Positions 46,589 through 54,758 of a stretch of 64,000 nucleotides of DNA are shown one piece after another. Source of the DNA: Qipengyuania vulgaris. Its GTDB lineage: Bacteria > Pseudomonadota > Alphaproteobacteria > Sphingomonadales > Sphingomonadaceae. The position numbers and the translations under genes are program-made. Numbering within the stretch: the stretch's first letter is position 1; every line of letters begins with the position of its first letter. The stretch is from the NCBI GenBank assembly GCA_000756795.1, contig CCSI01000007.1, forward strand, positions 97,002-161,001, written 5' to 3'. The notes beneath the pieces are model-generated. The model was given only the letters and a program-made list of their open reading frames with translations. It was not told the DNA's origin and did no database searches.

Positions 46589-47443
46589 TCAGGCGGCGCT
46601 ATGCGCGCCCTCCTCTCCAACCGGATTTTCTGGAACTGTCGCTTCGGGAATGCTCCCGAACAGCGGCCAGGCGAGTTGTTCGCCGAGCGATGTCTCGGGC
46701 AGATTCTCCACCCCGTAACTTTGCGGGAAGCTGCGTGTAATCTTGGCGGTGCCGAACAGCACGTCCCAGAAGAACAGCAGGTTTCCGTAATTACCCTTGT
46801 AGTTCACCGCCGGATCGCTCGCGTGACGGCCATGGTGGGCGTGATGCGTCGCGGGCGTCGAGATCGTGCGCTCGACGAGCCACATGAGCGGTGACAGCCA
46901 CTTGATTGCATAGAGGGGCCTGTCCCAGGCGACGTCCGAATGCGCGCCGGTGATGACCAGCAGCTTCACCACGATATAGCCCGCATAAACCCAGCCAAGG
47001 CCGAGGTAGATCAGCACGCCGGAGAGCCAGATTCCCGGCATCATCATGTAGTAAAAGAGGTTGTTCCGGTAGACGAGCCGCACGCTCATGTAGCGCGCGT
47101 TGTGATGCGGGCGGTGGAGATTGTAGAGCCACGGGAAGGTGTGCGCTGCGCGGTGCCACCAATATTGGAGCATGTCGTCGAGGATCAGGAACAGGCCGAT
47201 TGCGGCGAAGATATTGATGCCTGCCAATGCGCCCTCGTATTGCGGAGCGATTAGCCCAGCGAGCGCCGCCGCGCCGAACAGCACCATCGGCTGCGTGAAG
47301 CCCAGCAACGCCACGATGCCGACGATTTCGACGATGCCATCGTCGCGGGTCTGCTCCTGCTTGGTGAACAGGTTCGAGCGCCACAGCTCCAGCGCGGCAA
47401 AGCCGAGATAGATGGCGAGAATCGCGATGGTCGATGAAGACAT
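46589..47443 (-). CDS. Sterol desaturase/fatty acid hydroxylase family membrane protein
   Basis: 284-residue di-iron membrane enzyme family. Hydrophobic segments precede the histidine motifs: HRAAH (97-101), HRPHH (110-114) and a third cluster THHAHHG near residue 210-216. These bind a diiron site for C-H hydroxylation or desaturation. Substrate unknown; hydroxylation of a sphingolipid or hopanoid is inferred only from the neighbouring spt gene. Divergent from the Crp/Fnr gene by 56 bases. Confidence 0.88.
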   Translation of the reverse strand: MSSSTIAILAIYLGFAALELWRSNLFTKQEQTRDDGIVEIVGIVALLGFTQPMVLFGAAALAGLIAPQYEGALAGINIFAAIGLFLILDDMLQYWWHRAAHTFPWLYNLHRPHHNARYMSVRLVYRNNLFYYMMMPGIWLSGVLIYLGLGWVYAGYIVVKLLVITGAHSDVAWDRPLYAIKWLSPLMWLVERTISTPATHHAHHGRHASDPAVNYKGNYGNLLFFWDVLFGTAKITRSFPQSYGVENLPETSLGEQLAWPLFGSIPEATVPENPVGEEGAHSAA

Positions 47444-47499
47444 GGGGCCCTCCGGACAAACTTGTCGAATCGCTGCCTAGCCTTTACCCAAGTGAAAGA

Positions 47500-48186
47500 A
47501 TGTCGAGAATTGTACATTTGAGCACGACTCGGCGTTCGCTGGTCACGCCGATGCTGTTTGCCTCGCTGGACAGCGGCTTGCAGGCGCATCTCCTGCGGAT
47601 TTCGCGAGAGAGGGAATTCGCGGACGGGCAAATCATCCAGCAGCGCGGCGATCCCGCGGACGGGTTCTGGTTGATCGAGGAAGGGAATGTGCGCATTGGC
47701 CAGTTCCTCCCCGATGGCGAATTTCGTGCCGTCGCACTGCTCGGTGCTGGCGATTCCTACGGCGAGCTGGCGGTCTTTTCGGGCAAGCCCCGCATCGTCG
47801 ATGCCGTGTCTCGCGGAGAAAGCCGGTTGCGGCTGATTGCAGCGAAGCCCTTCCTCGATGCGCTTGGCAACTATCCCGCCTCCTCGCGCGCGCTGCTCGG
47901 CGCGCTATCGGAGCAATTGCAGGACACGCTCTCGATCCTGGCCGGTTTGCGGCACGGGACGAACCCTGCGCGCCTTGCGGGCCTGCTGGCAACGATGTCG
48001 GGAGATGGCGAGGGTGTCGGAACGGTGACCATCACCCAGCAGGAACTGGCCGACCTGCTCGGCGTGACCCGCGCCACTGCCAACGCCGCTCTGCGCGCGC
48101 TCCAAAAACGCGGCCTCGTCGAGCGCGGCTATGGGTCGGTGCGGGTACCCGATCGCGAGCACTTGGCCCGCTTCGCGCTCGGCTAG
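47500..48186 (+). CDS. Crp/Fnr family transcriptional regulator
   Basis: 228 residues. Cyclic-nucleotide-binding domain (residues about 20-130, with ADGFWLIEEGNVRIGQFLPDGE) and a winged helix-turn-helix VTITQQELADLLGVTRATANAALRAL at 175-200. Key arginine and glutamate of the CRP cAMP pocket are not evident, so the ligand may differ or be absent. Start chosen at 47500; ATG at 47551 is an alternative. It may control the divergent desaturase gene. Confidence 0.87.
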   Translation: MSRIVHLSTTRRSLVTPMLFASLDSGLQAHLLRISREREFADGQIIQQRGDPADGFWLIEEGNVRIGQFLPDGEFRAVALLGAGDSYGELAVFSGKPRIVDAVSRGESRLRLIAAKPFLDALGNYPASSRALLGALSEQLQDTLSILAGLRHGTNPARLAGLLATMSGDGEGVGTVTITQQELADLLGVTRATANAALRALQKRGLVERGYGSVRVPDREHLARFALG

Positions 48187-48187
48187 G

Positions 48188-48838
48188 TCAGGCGGTCTCT
48201 GCCATCTGCTCCGCGATGCAGGCGTCGGTTTCTTCGTCGCCCTCCCCGCCCAGCTGGGTGAGGACCAGCACTCCGCCAACCACCAGCACGACGAAGACCG
48301 TCGTCACCGTGCCGAGGTATTTGTCGATGACGCGCTTGATGGGCGCACCGAAGGCCCGGAACAGGATACCGACGGTCATGAAGATGAGCGCGCGGGCGAA
48401 CAGACTTGAAAGCACGAAGGTCACGAGGTTCATGCCGACGAAGCCCGCCGTGATGGTCAGCAGCTTGAACGGCACCGGCGTGGCACCGGCAATGAGAATG
48501 GCCTCGAAATCGTACTTCTTGAGATGGCATGCCGCGACCGGGAAACTGTCGGTCAGTCCGAGGGAACTGATCAGCCACACGCCGACCGTGTCGTAAAGGC
48601 CATAGCCGATGGCATAGCCGAGCAGTGCCCCTGCAACCGAGGACAGCGTCGCGACCGTCGCGAACTTCAGTGCCTTCTTCGGCTCGGCAAGGCACATGAG
48701 GCCCAGGAGCGGGTGCGGCGGGATCGGGAAAAAGCTCGATTCGATGAAGCAAAAGAAGGCTAGCCACCACACGGCATGCGGGTGCGCGGCTTTGTCCATC
48801 GTCCAGTCGTAAAGCCCGCGCAGCGGTTTCATCAGCAT
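48188..48838 (-). CDS. YqaA/DedA-like (SNARE-associated) membrane protein
   Basis: 216 residues, several transmembrane segments, with the SNARE-associated/VTT pattern WWLAFFCFIESSFFPIPPH near the N-terminus and AIIAGATPVPFKLLTITAG-like re-entrant loop. Similar to YqaA, thought to act on membrane lipid homeostasis. The start is M at 48838; no good ribosome site is seen for it. It is the last chromosomal gene before the GTA cluster, divergent from it. Confidence 0.85.
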   Translation of the reverse strand: MLMKPLRGLYDWTMDKAAHPHAVWWLAFFCFIESSFFPIPPHPLLGLMCLAEPKKALKFATVATLSSVAGALLGYAIGYGLYDTVGVWLISSLGLTDSFPVAACHLKKYDFEAILIAGATPVPFKLLTITAGFVGMNLVTFVLSSLFARALIFMTVGILFRAFGAPIKRVIDKYLGTVTTVFVVLVVGGVLVLTQLGGEGDEETDACIAEQMAETA

Positions 48839-48921
48839 TTGGGGGGTGATTCCTCGCGTCCCGGTGAAAGGTCCGATTAGGGGAGGCGAGCGTACGGGGC
48901 AACGCAGGATTGTTTGTTTTT

Positions 48922-48943
48922 CGAACCCGCCTCCGCGGGTTCG
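48922..48943. repeat. REP-like palindrome, copy upstream of the GTA cluster
   Basis: CGAACCCGC pairs with GCGGGTTCG across CTCC (9-bp stem). Its core CCCGCCTCCGCGGG is shared with the palindrome at 52874-52893, suggesting one family of extragenic palindromic repeats. Confidence 0.65.
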
Positions 48944-49043
48944 TCCTCGCTAGATGTGCAGCAAGCTGCACCCGCTGCGGGCGGGCGGTCGCCCTTGCCT
49001 CGCCTGCGGCTCGGGACTTTGCCTGTTGGCAACGCTCTCGCGC

Positions 49044-49058
49044 GAACCTATTTGGTTC
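49044..49058. promoter_or_regulatory. GAACC-N5-GGTTC palindrome before the GTA promoter
   Basis: GAACCTATTTGGTTC is a perfect 5+5 palindrome lying directly upstream of the putative -35 box. It does not fit the alphaproteobacterial LexA (GTTC-N7-GTTC) or CtrA consensus, so it could be the site of an unknown regulator. Confidence 0.35.
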
Positions 49059-49065
49059 TTTTTTC

Positions 49066-49094
49066 TTGACATCGTGACGCTATTTGGCTAGCAA
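49066..49094 (+). promoter_or_regulatory. Putative sigma-70-type promoter of the GTA operon
   Basis: TTGACA at 49066-49071 is a perfect -35 box. With a 17-base spacer the -10 is TAGCAA (49089-49094), weak. It lies 99 bases before the small-terminase start. Support is by position only. Confidence 0.4.
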
Positions 49095-49192
49095 CAAAGA
49101 ACATCGCGATAGTGTGTAACGACGAGGCGGGGCCGGTAAGGCCGCCGCCTCTTTTCGTGTCCGCTATCGGCTTGAGTGTTCGGGAGGGACCA

Positions 49193-49678
49193 ATGGCGAA
49201 GCCGAAGAAGCGCAAGAAATCTCTGCCCTCCAACTGGCGCGACCTGTTTCTCGCAGAACTCGCCGTGACGTCCAATGTCTCGGCCGCCGCGCGCAAGATC
49301 GGGGCCGAAACCTCGAAGATTTACAAGGCCCGCCGCGAGGAGCCCGAATTCAACCGCAAGTGGCAGGAGGCGCTGGCCGAGGGTTACGACAACCTCGAAA
49401 TGGACCTGCTGCGCCGCCTGCGCACCGGCGAACTGACTGGCGGCGGCCCGACCAAGAGTCGCCGTAAATACGACAACGCCATCGCCTTCCGCCTGCTCGC
49501 CGCACACCGCGAGGCCGTCGGTCGCCAGAAGGCCATGCGGGCGAGCGAGGACGAGGACGCCATCATCGCCTCCATCAACGAGAAACTCTCCAAGATGCGC
49601 GACCGGCGCGAGGCGATGGAGCGCGATGCCGCCGAACAGGGTGACTACCAGGTGGACGCCGATGCCGGAGAGGAATGA
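49193..49678 (+). CDS. GTA small terminase-like protein (g1)
   Basis: 161 residues starting at the ATG at 49193 after a GGGAGGG site. N-terminal basic stretch (MAKPKKRKKS) then a helix-turn-helix-like segment LAVTSNVSAAARKIGAETSKIYKARRE, and a helical C-terminus. It precedes the large terminase and matches g1 by position; the small terminase recognises DNA for packaging, in GTAs with little sequence specificity. Confidence 0.75.
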   Translation: MAKPKKRKKSLPSNWRDLFLAELAVTSNVSAAARKIGAETSKIYKARREEPEFNRKWQEALAEGYDNLEMDLLRRLRTGELTGGGPTKSRRKYDNAIAFRLLAAHREAVGRQKAMRASEDEDAIIASINEKLSKMRDRREAMERDAAEQGDYQVDADAGEE

Positions 49679-50999
49679 CCTGCTCCGCGCGCTCCTCAAG
49701 ATAAAGGACGATGATGAACGCTTCACCGAACTGGCAAAGCTCACCAAAGTCGAGCAGCAGGAATTGCGCTATCACTGGAAGCTCTGGGCGCGCCGCAGCC
49801 AACTGGCACCCGAAGGCGACTGGCATTGCTGGCTGGTCAGCGCAGGTCGCGGCTTCGGCAAGACCCGCGCCGGCGCCGAATGGGTGCGCGACGAGGCGCG
49901 GCGCAATCCGGACATGCGGATTGCCCTTGTCGGCGCCAGCCTGACCGAAGCGCGCAGCGTCATGGTCGAGGGCGAAAGCGGCCTGCTTGCCGTGTGCCCG
50001 CCTGAAAACATGCCGGTGTTCGAGCCGTCCTTGCGCCGCGTGTGCTGGCCCAACGGCGCGCAGGCGACGCTCTATTCGGCAGGCGAGCCCGAAAGCCTGC
50101 GCGGCCCGCAGCATCAGATCGCCTGGTGCGACGAAATCGCCAAATGGGACAATGCCAGCGAACGGGCGATGCGCGCGTGGGACAACCTGATGATGGGGCT
50201 GCGTTTGGGCGAAACCCCGCGTGTGGTCGCCACCACGACGCCACGCCCGGTGCAGCTCATCCGCCGCTTGTGCGAAGAGGAGGATGCGGGACAACTGATA
50301 GTCACCCGCGGGTCGAGTTACGAAAACGGACCCAACCTGCCCGAGCGCTTCATCAAGTCGATGCGCCGCAAGTACGGCAGCACCGCGCTGGGGCGGCAGG
50401 AACTCGACGGCGTGCTGCTCGAAGATGTCGAGGGCGCGCTATGGTCGCGCTCTCTGCTGGAGGCTTGCCGCGAGGAATTGCCGGTCGAGGCCATGACCCG
50501 CATCGTCATCGGTGTCGACCCGCCGGTGGGCGTTAAGGGCGACGAATGCGGCATCGTGGTTTGCGGGGTGAGCGAGAGCGGCGTTGGCTGCGTGCTCGCG
50601 GATTGCTCGCTCGCCCGCCCCAGCCCCGAACGCTGGGCGCGCAAGGTCGCCGAAACCGCGAGCGCCTGGAACGCCGACCGCGTGGTCGCCGAGGCCAACC
50701 AAGGCGGCGCGATGGTCGCCAGCGTATTGCGCGCAGCCGATGTCTCGCTGCCCTTGAAACTGGTCCATGCCAGCCGCGGCAAGGTTGCTCGCGCCGAGCC
50801 GGTCGCCGCGCTCTACGAGGCGGGCCGGGTGCGCCACGCGGGCATGTTCGCCAAGCTCGAAGACCAGCTTTGCGGGCTGATGGCGGGCGGCGGCTACGAA
50901 GGTCCGGGCCGCTCGCCCGACCGCGCCGACGCGCTGGTCTGGGCGCTTACGGAATTGATGCTGGGCAAGGCCGCCCGACCCAGAATTCGAACGACTTAG
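49662..50999 (+). CDS. GTA terminase large subunit (g2)
   Basis: 445 residues from ATG 49662 (overlaps g1 by 17 bases). ATPase domain with Walker A SAGRGFGKTR (60-69) and Walker B IAWCDE (153-158); nuclease domain with Asp286 in VIGVDPP and Glu344 in VVAEANQGG, then a late Asp in SPDRADALVWAL. It translocates host DNA into the capsid and cuts by headful. Intact, no frameshift. Confidence 0.94.
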   Translation: MPERNDLLRALLKIKDDDERFTELAKLTKVEQQELRYHWKLWARRSQLAPEGDWHCWLVSAGRGFGKTRAGAEWVRDEARRNPDMRIALVGASLTEARSVMVEGESGLLAVCPPENMPVFEPSLRRVCWPNGAQATLYSAGEPESLRGPQHQIAWCDEIAKWDNASERAMRAWDNLMMGLRLGETPRVVATTTPRPVQLIRRLCEEEDAGQLIVTRGSSYENGPNLPERFIKSMRRKYGSTALGRQELDGVLLEDVEGALWSRSLLEACREELPVEAMTRIVIGVDPPVGVKGDECGIVVCGVSESGVGCVLADCSLARPSPERWARKVAETASAWNADRVVAEANQGGAMVASVLRAADVSLPLKLVHASRGKVARAEPVAALYEAGRVRHAGMFAKLEDQLCGLMAGGGYEGPGRSPDRADALVWALTELMLGKAARPRIRTT

Positions 51000-51012
51000 C
51001 AAAGGAAATCCC

Positions 51013-52167
51013 ATGTCCTTCCTCACCAGTCTCGCCACCGCCTTCAAGGGCGGGGGCGGGTCGCGCGTGCCTGTCTCGCGCGGCTTTATCTCGCCTTGGG
51101 CCGCGGCTTTCGACACCGCTCCCGGTCGCACGCCCTTCGATTACACCCGCGAGGTGGGCGAGGCTTATCTCGCCAATCCCGTCGCCCAGCGTGCGGTGCG
51201 GATTGTGGCCGAGGGAGTGGGCGGCGCGCCTGTCGCCTGGAGCGATGCGAAGCTGGAGGCCCTCGTCGAATGCTCCTGCGGGTCGCAGCCACTGCTCGAA
51301 GTGCTCGCCGCGCATCTGGCGCTGCATGGCAATGCCTATGTCCAGATTATCAAGGATGGCGCGGGCGTGCCGGTCGAGCTTTACCCGCTGCGGCCCGAGC
51401 GGGTGCAGGTAGTGGCGGGCGAGGATGGCTGGCCTGCCGCCTATCGCTATGTCCTCGCCGACCGCACGCTGACCATTGCGCTGGAGGACGAAAACGGCTG
51501 GCCGAATATCGTCCACCTCAAGGGCTTCCACCCCACCGACGACCATTACGGCGCAGGCTGCCTTGCCGCTGCCGCGCCTGCAGTCGCCATCCATAATGCG
51601 GCATCCTCGTGGAACCGCGCGCTGCTCGACAATGCGGCGCGGCCCAGTGGCGCGCTGGTCTATGACAGCGGCGATACGGCGGGGCTGTCGAGCGATCAGT
51701 TCGACCGGCTCAAGGCCGAACTCGCCGCCGCCTTCCAAGGCCAGGGCAATGCGGGGCGGCCGATGCTGCTGGAAGGCGGGCTCGACTGGAAGGCGATGAG
51801 CCTCTCGCCCGCCGACATGGACTTCGCGACGCTCAAAGCCGCTGCTGCGCGCGACATTGCGCTCGCATTCGGGGTGCCGCCCATGCTGCTCGGCCTGCCG
51901 GGCGACAACACTTATGCCAATTACCGCGAGGCCAACCGCGCGCTGTGGCGGCTCACGCTGCTGCCGCTGCTGTCGAAAATCCTGAAAGGCCTGCAGGCGG
52001 GCATGAGCGACTGGTTCGCCGAGGCGCCTAGCGTCGACCTCGACCGCGTGCCTGCATTGTCCGAGGACCGCGAGAAGCTGTGGGCGCGTGTCACCGACGC
52101 CGATTTCCTCGATGCCGCCGAGAAGCGCGAGTTGCTCGGTCTCTCTCCACGAAAGGACAGCCAATGA
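51013..52167 (+). CDS. GTA portal protein (g3, HK97 family)
   Basis: 384-residue portal. Segments FDYTREVGEAYLANPVAQRAVRIVAEGVGGAPVAW and the C-terminal core DFATLKAAAARDIALAFGVPPMLLGLPGDNTYANYREANRALW are typical of the HK97 portal family (PF04860). It forms the dodecameric DNA channel. Ends in ATGA overlapping the next gene. Confidence 0.94.
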   Translation: MSFLTSLATAFKGGGGSRVPVSRGFISPWAAAFDTAPGRTPFDYTREVGEAYLANPVAQRAVRIVAEGVGGAPVAWSDAKLEALVECSCGSQPLLEVLAAHLALHGNAYVQIIKDGAGVPVELYPLRPERVQVVAGEDGWPAAYRYVLADRTLTIALEDENGWPNIVHLKGFHPTDDHYGAGCLAAAAPAVAIHNAASSWNRALLDNAARPSGALVYDSGDTAGLSSDQFDRLKAELAAAFQGQGNAGRPMLLEGGLDWKAMSLSPADMDFATLKAAAARDIALAFGVPPMLLGLPGDNTYANYREANRALWRLTLLPLLSKILKGLQAGMSDWFAEAPSVDLDRVPALSEDREKLWARVTDADFLDAAEKRELLGLSPRKDSQ

Positions 52168-52472
52168 CCCGTGAAGACATGCTCGCGCGGCTGGTCGCGC
52201 AGGCCGATACGCAAGGCGCGGACCTCGTGACCTTGCGCGCCATTGTCGAGGAATCGAGCGAACTGGGCGCGCGCCGCGTGCTCGGACGGCTGGGCCTCGC
52301 CGACGAGGACGCGCAAGGCGACATCGACGAGCTGCGCGAGCTTCTCTCCGCCTGGCGCGACGCCAAGGCGTCGGCATGGAAGGCCGCGGTCGAATGGGCC
52401 GTGCGCGGCGTGCTCGCGCTGCTGCTGGTCGGCATTGCGGTGCGGCTGGGCGTCGGGGAGATGGTCTCTTGA
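52164..52472 (+). CDS. DUF6127 small membrane protein (g3.5 position)
   Basis: 102 residues, start at ATG 52164 overlapping the portal stop. N-terminal helix MTREDMLARLVAQADTQGADLVTLRAIVEESS, a helical middle and a C-terminal transmembrane segment (RGVLALLLVGIAVRLGV). It matches the family placed between portal and protease in sphingomonad GTAs; position corresponds to RcGTA g3.5, also a small membrane protein. Role unknown; possible scaffold anchoring at the inner membrane. Confidence 0.8.
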   Translation: MTREDMLARLVAQADTQGADLVTLRAIVEESSELGARRVLGRLGLADEDAQGDIDELRELLSAWRDAKASAWKAAVEWAVRGVLALLLVGIAVRLGVGEMVS

Positions 52473-52873
52473 TCGCGCCCTTACGCATTGCCGGCTATGC
52501 CGCGCTGTTCGACATCGCCGACGCCTCGCGCGACACCATCCGGCGCGGCGCCTTCGCTCGCACGCTCGCCGAGAAACGCGGACCCTACCCGCTCTACTGG
52601 CAGCACCGCCCCGATCAGCGCATCGGCTGGGTCGAAACCGCGGGCGAGGACGAGCGCGGACTTCGCGTGGTCGCCAGTATCGACAACCCGGCCGGACGCG
52701 CCGCAAAGCTGCTGCGCGAGCGGGCCGTGAACGGCCTCAGCTTCGGCTACCGAGCAAGAGGCTATCGTCACACGCCCGAGGGCCGCGAACTTGCCGATAT
52801 CGAGTTGTTCGAGGTCAGCATTGTCACCCATCCGCTGCAGCAGGATGCGCGCGTGCATTTCGTGACAGCGTGA
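52469..52873 (+). CDS. GTA prohead protease (g4, HK97 family)
   Basis: 134 residues from TTG 52469, which overlaps the upstream stop (TTGA) and has GGGGAG 8 bases before it. Catalytic His46 in YWQHRPDQRIGW, Ser91 in GLSFGYRARG and acidic Glu115 in FEVSIVTHP fit the S78 triad. It processes the capsid protein during assembly. It is shorter than many relatives but complete in motif order. Confidence 0.9.
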   Translation: MIAPLRIAGYAALFDIADASRDTIRRGAFARTLAEKRGPYPLYWQHRPDQRIGWVETAGEDERGLRVVASIDNPAGRAAKLLRERAVNGLSFGYRARGYRHTPEGRELADIELFEVSIVTHPLQQDARVHFVTA

Positions 52874-52893
52874 GTTCCCGCGGAGGCGGGAAC
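52874..52893. repeat. REP-like palindrome after the prohead protease gene
   Basis: GTTCCCGC pairs with GCGGGAAC across GGAG. The core is the same as the palindrome upstream of the GTA cluster at 48922-48943. It starts within one base of the protease stop. Confidence 0.7.
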
Positions 52894-52924
52894 CTCAGTC
52901 GGCCTAGCGCCAAATTGCCCGAGA

Positions 52925-52942
52925 CCCCCGCCTTCGCGGGGG
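52925..52942. repeat. Second palindrome between protease and capsid genes
   Basis: CCCCCGC pairs with GCGGGGG across CTTC, a very stable UUCG-like hairpin in RNA. A second family of REP-like elements. Confidence 0.65.
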
Positions 52943-52956
52943 ATCAGTCTCCCCTC

Positions 52957-52979
52957 GCCGCCTTCCGGGCGGCTTTTTT
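52957..52979 (+). terminator. Rho-independent terminator upstream of the capsid gene
   Basis: GCCGCC pairs with GGCGGC across 5 bases, followed by a six-T tract (52974-52979). It lies inside the GTA gene run, 27 bases before the capsid start. Possible partial terminator or processing site. Confidence 0.6.
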
Positions 52980-53006
52980 GTGCCCCGTGAAGAAAGATGA
53001 ATATCC

Positions 53007-54143
53007 ATGGATAACACCACTCCCACCGACCCGGCTGAAGCGAGCTTCGACATCGTGGAACGCCAGGACAAGACCGAGGCCGATGTCGCCGCCCTGCGCA
53101 GCGATGTCGACGAGGTAAAGGCCCGCGTCGATAAAATCGGCCGCGCTGCCGCTCGCCCCGCCATCGGCGGCACGGACGAGGCCGCTCCCGAAGTGAAAGG
53201 CTTCGTCGACAGCTACCTGCGCCGCGGCGCCACCAGCGAATACAAGTCGATCAGCGGCGCAGTCCCCTCGGACGGCGGCTATGCCGTGCCGCGCCAGATT
53301 GACGCGATGATTGCCCGCGAGCTCACCGAAATCAGCCCCATCCGCGCCATCGCGCAGGTCGTGCAGACCGGTAGCGCGGGCTATCGCAAGCTGGTTTCGA
53401 CCGGCGGCACGGCATCGGGCTGGGTCAGCGAAACGGCCGGTCGTCCCGAAACCGACACGCCGAACTTTGCCGAAATCGCCCCGCCGACGGGTGAGCTTTA
53501 CGCCAACCCGGCAGCGTCGCAGGCCATGCTCGACGATGCGGGTTTCGACCTCGAAAGCTGGCTGGCGAGCGAAATCGCGATGGAATTCGCCCGTGCGGAA
53601 GGCGCAGCCTTCGTCGGCGGCAATGGCACGAACCAGCCGATGGGCTTCCTCTCGGCCCCGGTCTCGACCAGCGAGGACGGCGCGCGCAGCTTCGGCACGC
53701 TGCAATATGTCGGCTCGGGCGATAGCGATGGCTTCGATGCGAACCCCGATGCCAAGCTCATCGACCTCGTCCACACATTGAAGGCCGGCCATCGCCAGGG
53801 CGCGAGCTTCGTGATGAATTCTGCGACGCTCGCTGAAGTGCGTAAGCTGAAGACCGCGGACGGCGCCTTCCTGTGGCAGCCGGGCCTCGCCGAGGGCCAG
53901 CCCGACCGCCTGCTCGGTTATCCGGTGGTCGAAGCCGAAGACATGCCCGACATCGCGGCGGGCGAATATCCCATCGCCTTCGGCAACTTCCGCCACGGCT
54001 ATCTCATCGCCGAACGCAGCGCGACGCAGGTCCTGCGCGATCCTTTCACCAACAAGCCCTTCGTCCACTTCTACGCCACCAAGCGCGTGGGCGGTCAGGT
54101 GCTCGACTCCAACGCCATCAAGCTCCTCAAGATCGAGCTCTGA
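53007..54143 (+). CDS. GTA major capsid protein (g5, HK97 family)
   Basis: 378 residues. The N-terminal ~55 residues form an acidic helical delta-domain-type segment (DIVERQDKTEADVAALRSDVDEVKARVDKIG) that is likely removed by the protease. The rest has the HK97 fold signatures: VPRQIDAMIARELTEISPIRAIAQVV, and GYPVVEAEDMPDIAAGEYPIAFGNFRHGYLIAER. Bordered upstream and downstream by hairpins that may set its own expression level. Confidence 0.93.
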   Translation: MDNTTPTDPAEASFDIVERQDKTEADVAALRSDVDEVKARVDKIGRAAARPAIGGTDEAAPEVKGFVDSYLRRGATSEYKSISGAVPSDGGYAVPRQIDAMIARELTEISPIRAIAQVVQTGSAGYRKLVSTGGTASGWVSETAGRPETDTPNFAEIAPPTGELYANPAASQAMLDDAGFDLESWLASEIAMEFARAEGAAFVGGNGTNQPMGFLSAPVSTSEDGARSFGTLQYVGSGDSDGFDANPDAKLIDLVHTLKAGHRQGASFVMNSATLAEVRKLKTADGAFLWQPGLAEGQPDRLLGYPVVEAEDMPDIAAGEYPIAFGNFRHGYLIAERSATQVLRDPFTNKPFVHFYATKRVGGQVLDSNAIKLLKIEL

Positions 54144-54149
54144 TGCGTT

Positions 54150-54194
54150 CGCACCCGCACCGGTCCACCCCTGCCGGCGCGGGTGCGCCTTTTT
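54150..54194 (+). terminator. Terminator-like hairpin after the capsid gene
   Basis: CGCACCCGC pairs with GCGGGTGCG (9-bp stem) across a 20-base loop and is followed by TTTTT. It begins seven bases after the capsid stop. Confidence 0.65.
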
Positions 54195-54218
54195 CCTGCC
54201 GACGAGAGCGAGCAGTTT

Positions 54219-54758
54219 ATGAAAATCATTTCCGCGCCCGCCGGTCTGAGCGGGGAGCCCCTGGCCGAGCTCAAGCAGTGGCTCGCCATCACCACGACTT
54301 TCGACGACTCATTGCTGGTGGATCTGCTCGGCGCAGCACACGCGATGTGCGAGCGCTTCACCGGCCTGGTCGCCTACAAGAGCGAGGTGCGCGAGCGGTT
54401 TGCCGCGACCGGTCTCGAGTTCGCTCTAGGCGCGCAGCCGGTGCTCTATTTTATCGACGCGTCCGCCATCGACCATGGCCTCGGCAAGCGGCTTCTCACC
54501 GAAAGCGAGGCTAGCTTCGAGCGCACCGGGAACGACGGCGGCAAGCTCAAGCTCTCCGTATCCATTCCCGAGCCGCAAGTGGAGGCCCGTTACTACACGG
54601 GACTGTCCGATGAATGGGCAATGGTCGAGGAGGGCCTGCGCCACGGCATCATCCGCTACGCCGCGCACCAGTATCGCGAGCGCGATGCCGGGCCTGCCGG
54701 CGCCCCGCCCGCCGCTGTCGCCGCGCTGTGGCGACCCTATCGCCGGATGCGCCTGTGA
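54219..54758 (+). CDS. GTA head-tail connector (g6, adaptor)
   Basis: 179 residues from ATG 54219. Pattern EPLAELKQWLAITTTFDDSLLVDLLGAAHAMCERFTG is typical of the gp6-like head-tail connector family. It binds the portal and extends the head-neck channel. It overlaps the next small gene by four bases (GTGA). An in-frame ATG at 54183 lies inside the terminator T tract and is unlikely. Confidence 0.87.
   Translation: MKIISAPAGLSGEPLAELKQWLAITTTFDDSLLVDLLGAAHAMCERFTGLVAYKSEVRERFAATGLEFALGAQPVLYFIDASAIDHGLGKRLLTESEASFERTGNDGGKLKLSVSIPEPQVEARYYTGLSDEWAMVEEGLRHGIIRYAAHQYRERDAGPAGAPPAAVAALWRPYRRMRL

Larger units (their letters stand above)
48839..49192. other. 354-base intergenic region between YqaA and the GTA cluster
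   Basis: No gene is supported. It contains several inverted repeats: a 9-bp stem at 48922-48943, GTGCAG-CAAG-CTGCAC at 48956-48971, a GC-rich repeat around 48970-49000 and GAACC-tattt-GGTTC at 49044-49058. A TTGACA promoter-like box follows. The region probably carries the GTA promoter and perhaps the YqaA promoter. Confidence 0.6.

Noticed and set aside
50947..52488. A minus-strand frame of more than 500 codons under the portal gene
   Set aside because: The portal and neighbouring GTA genes on the plus strand are clearly real; the minus frame is Arg/Ala-rich noise.
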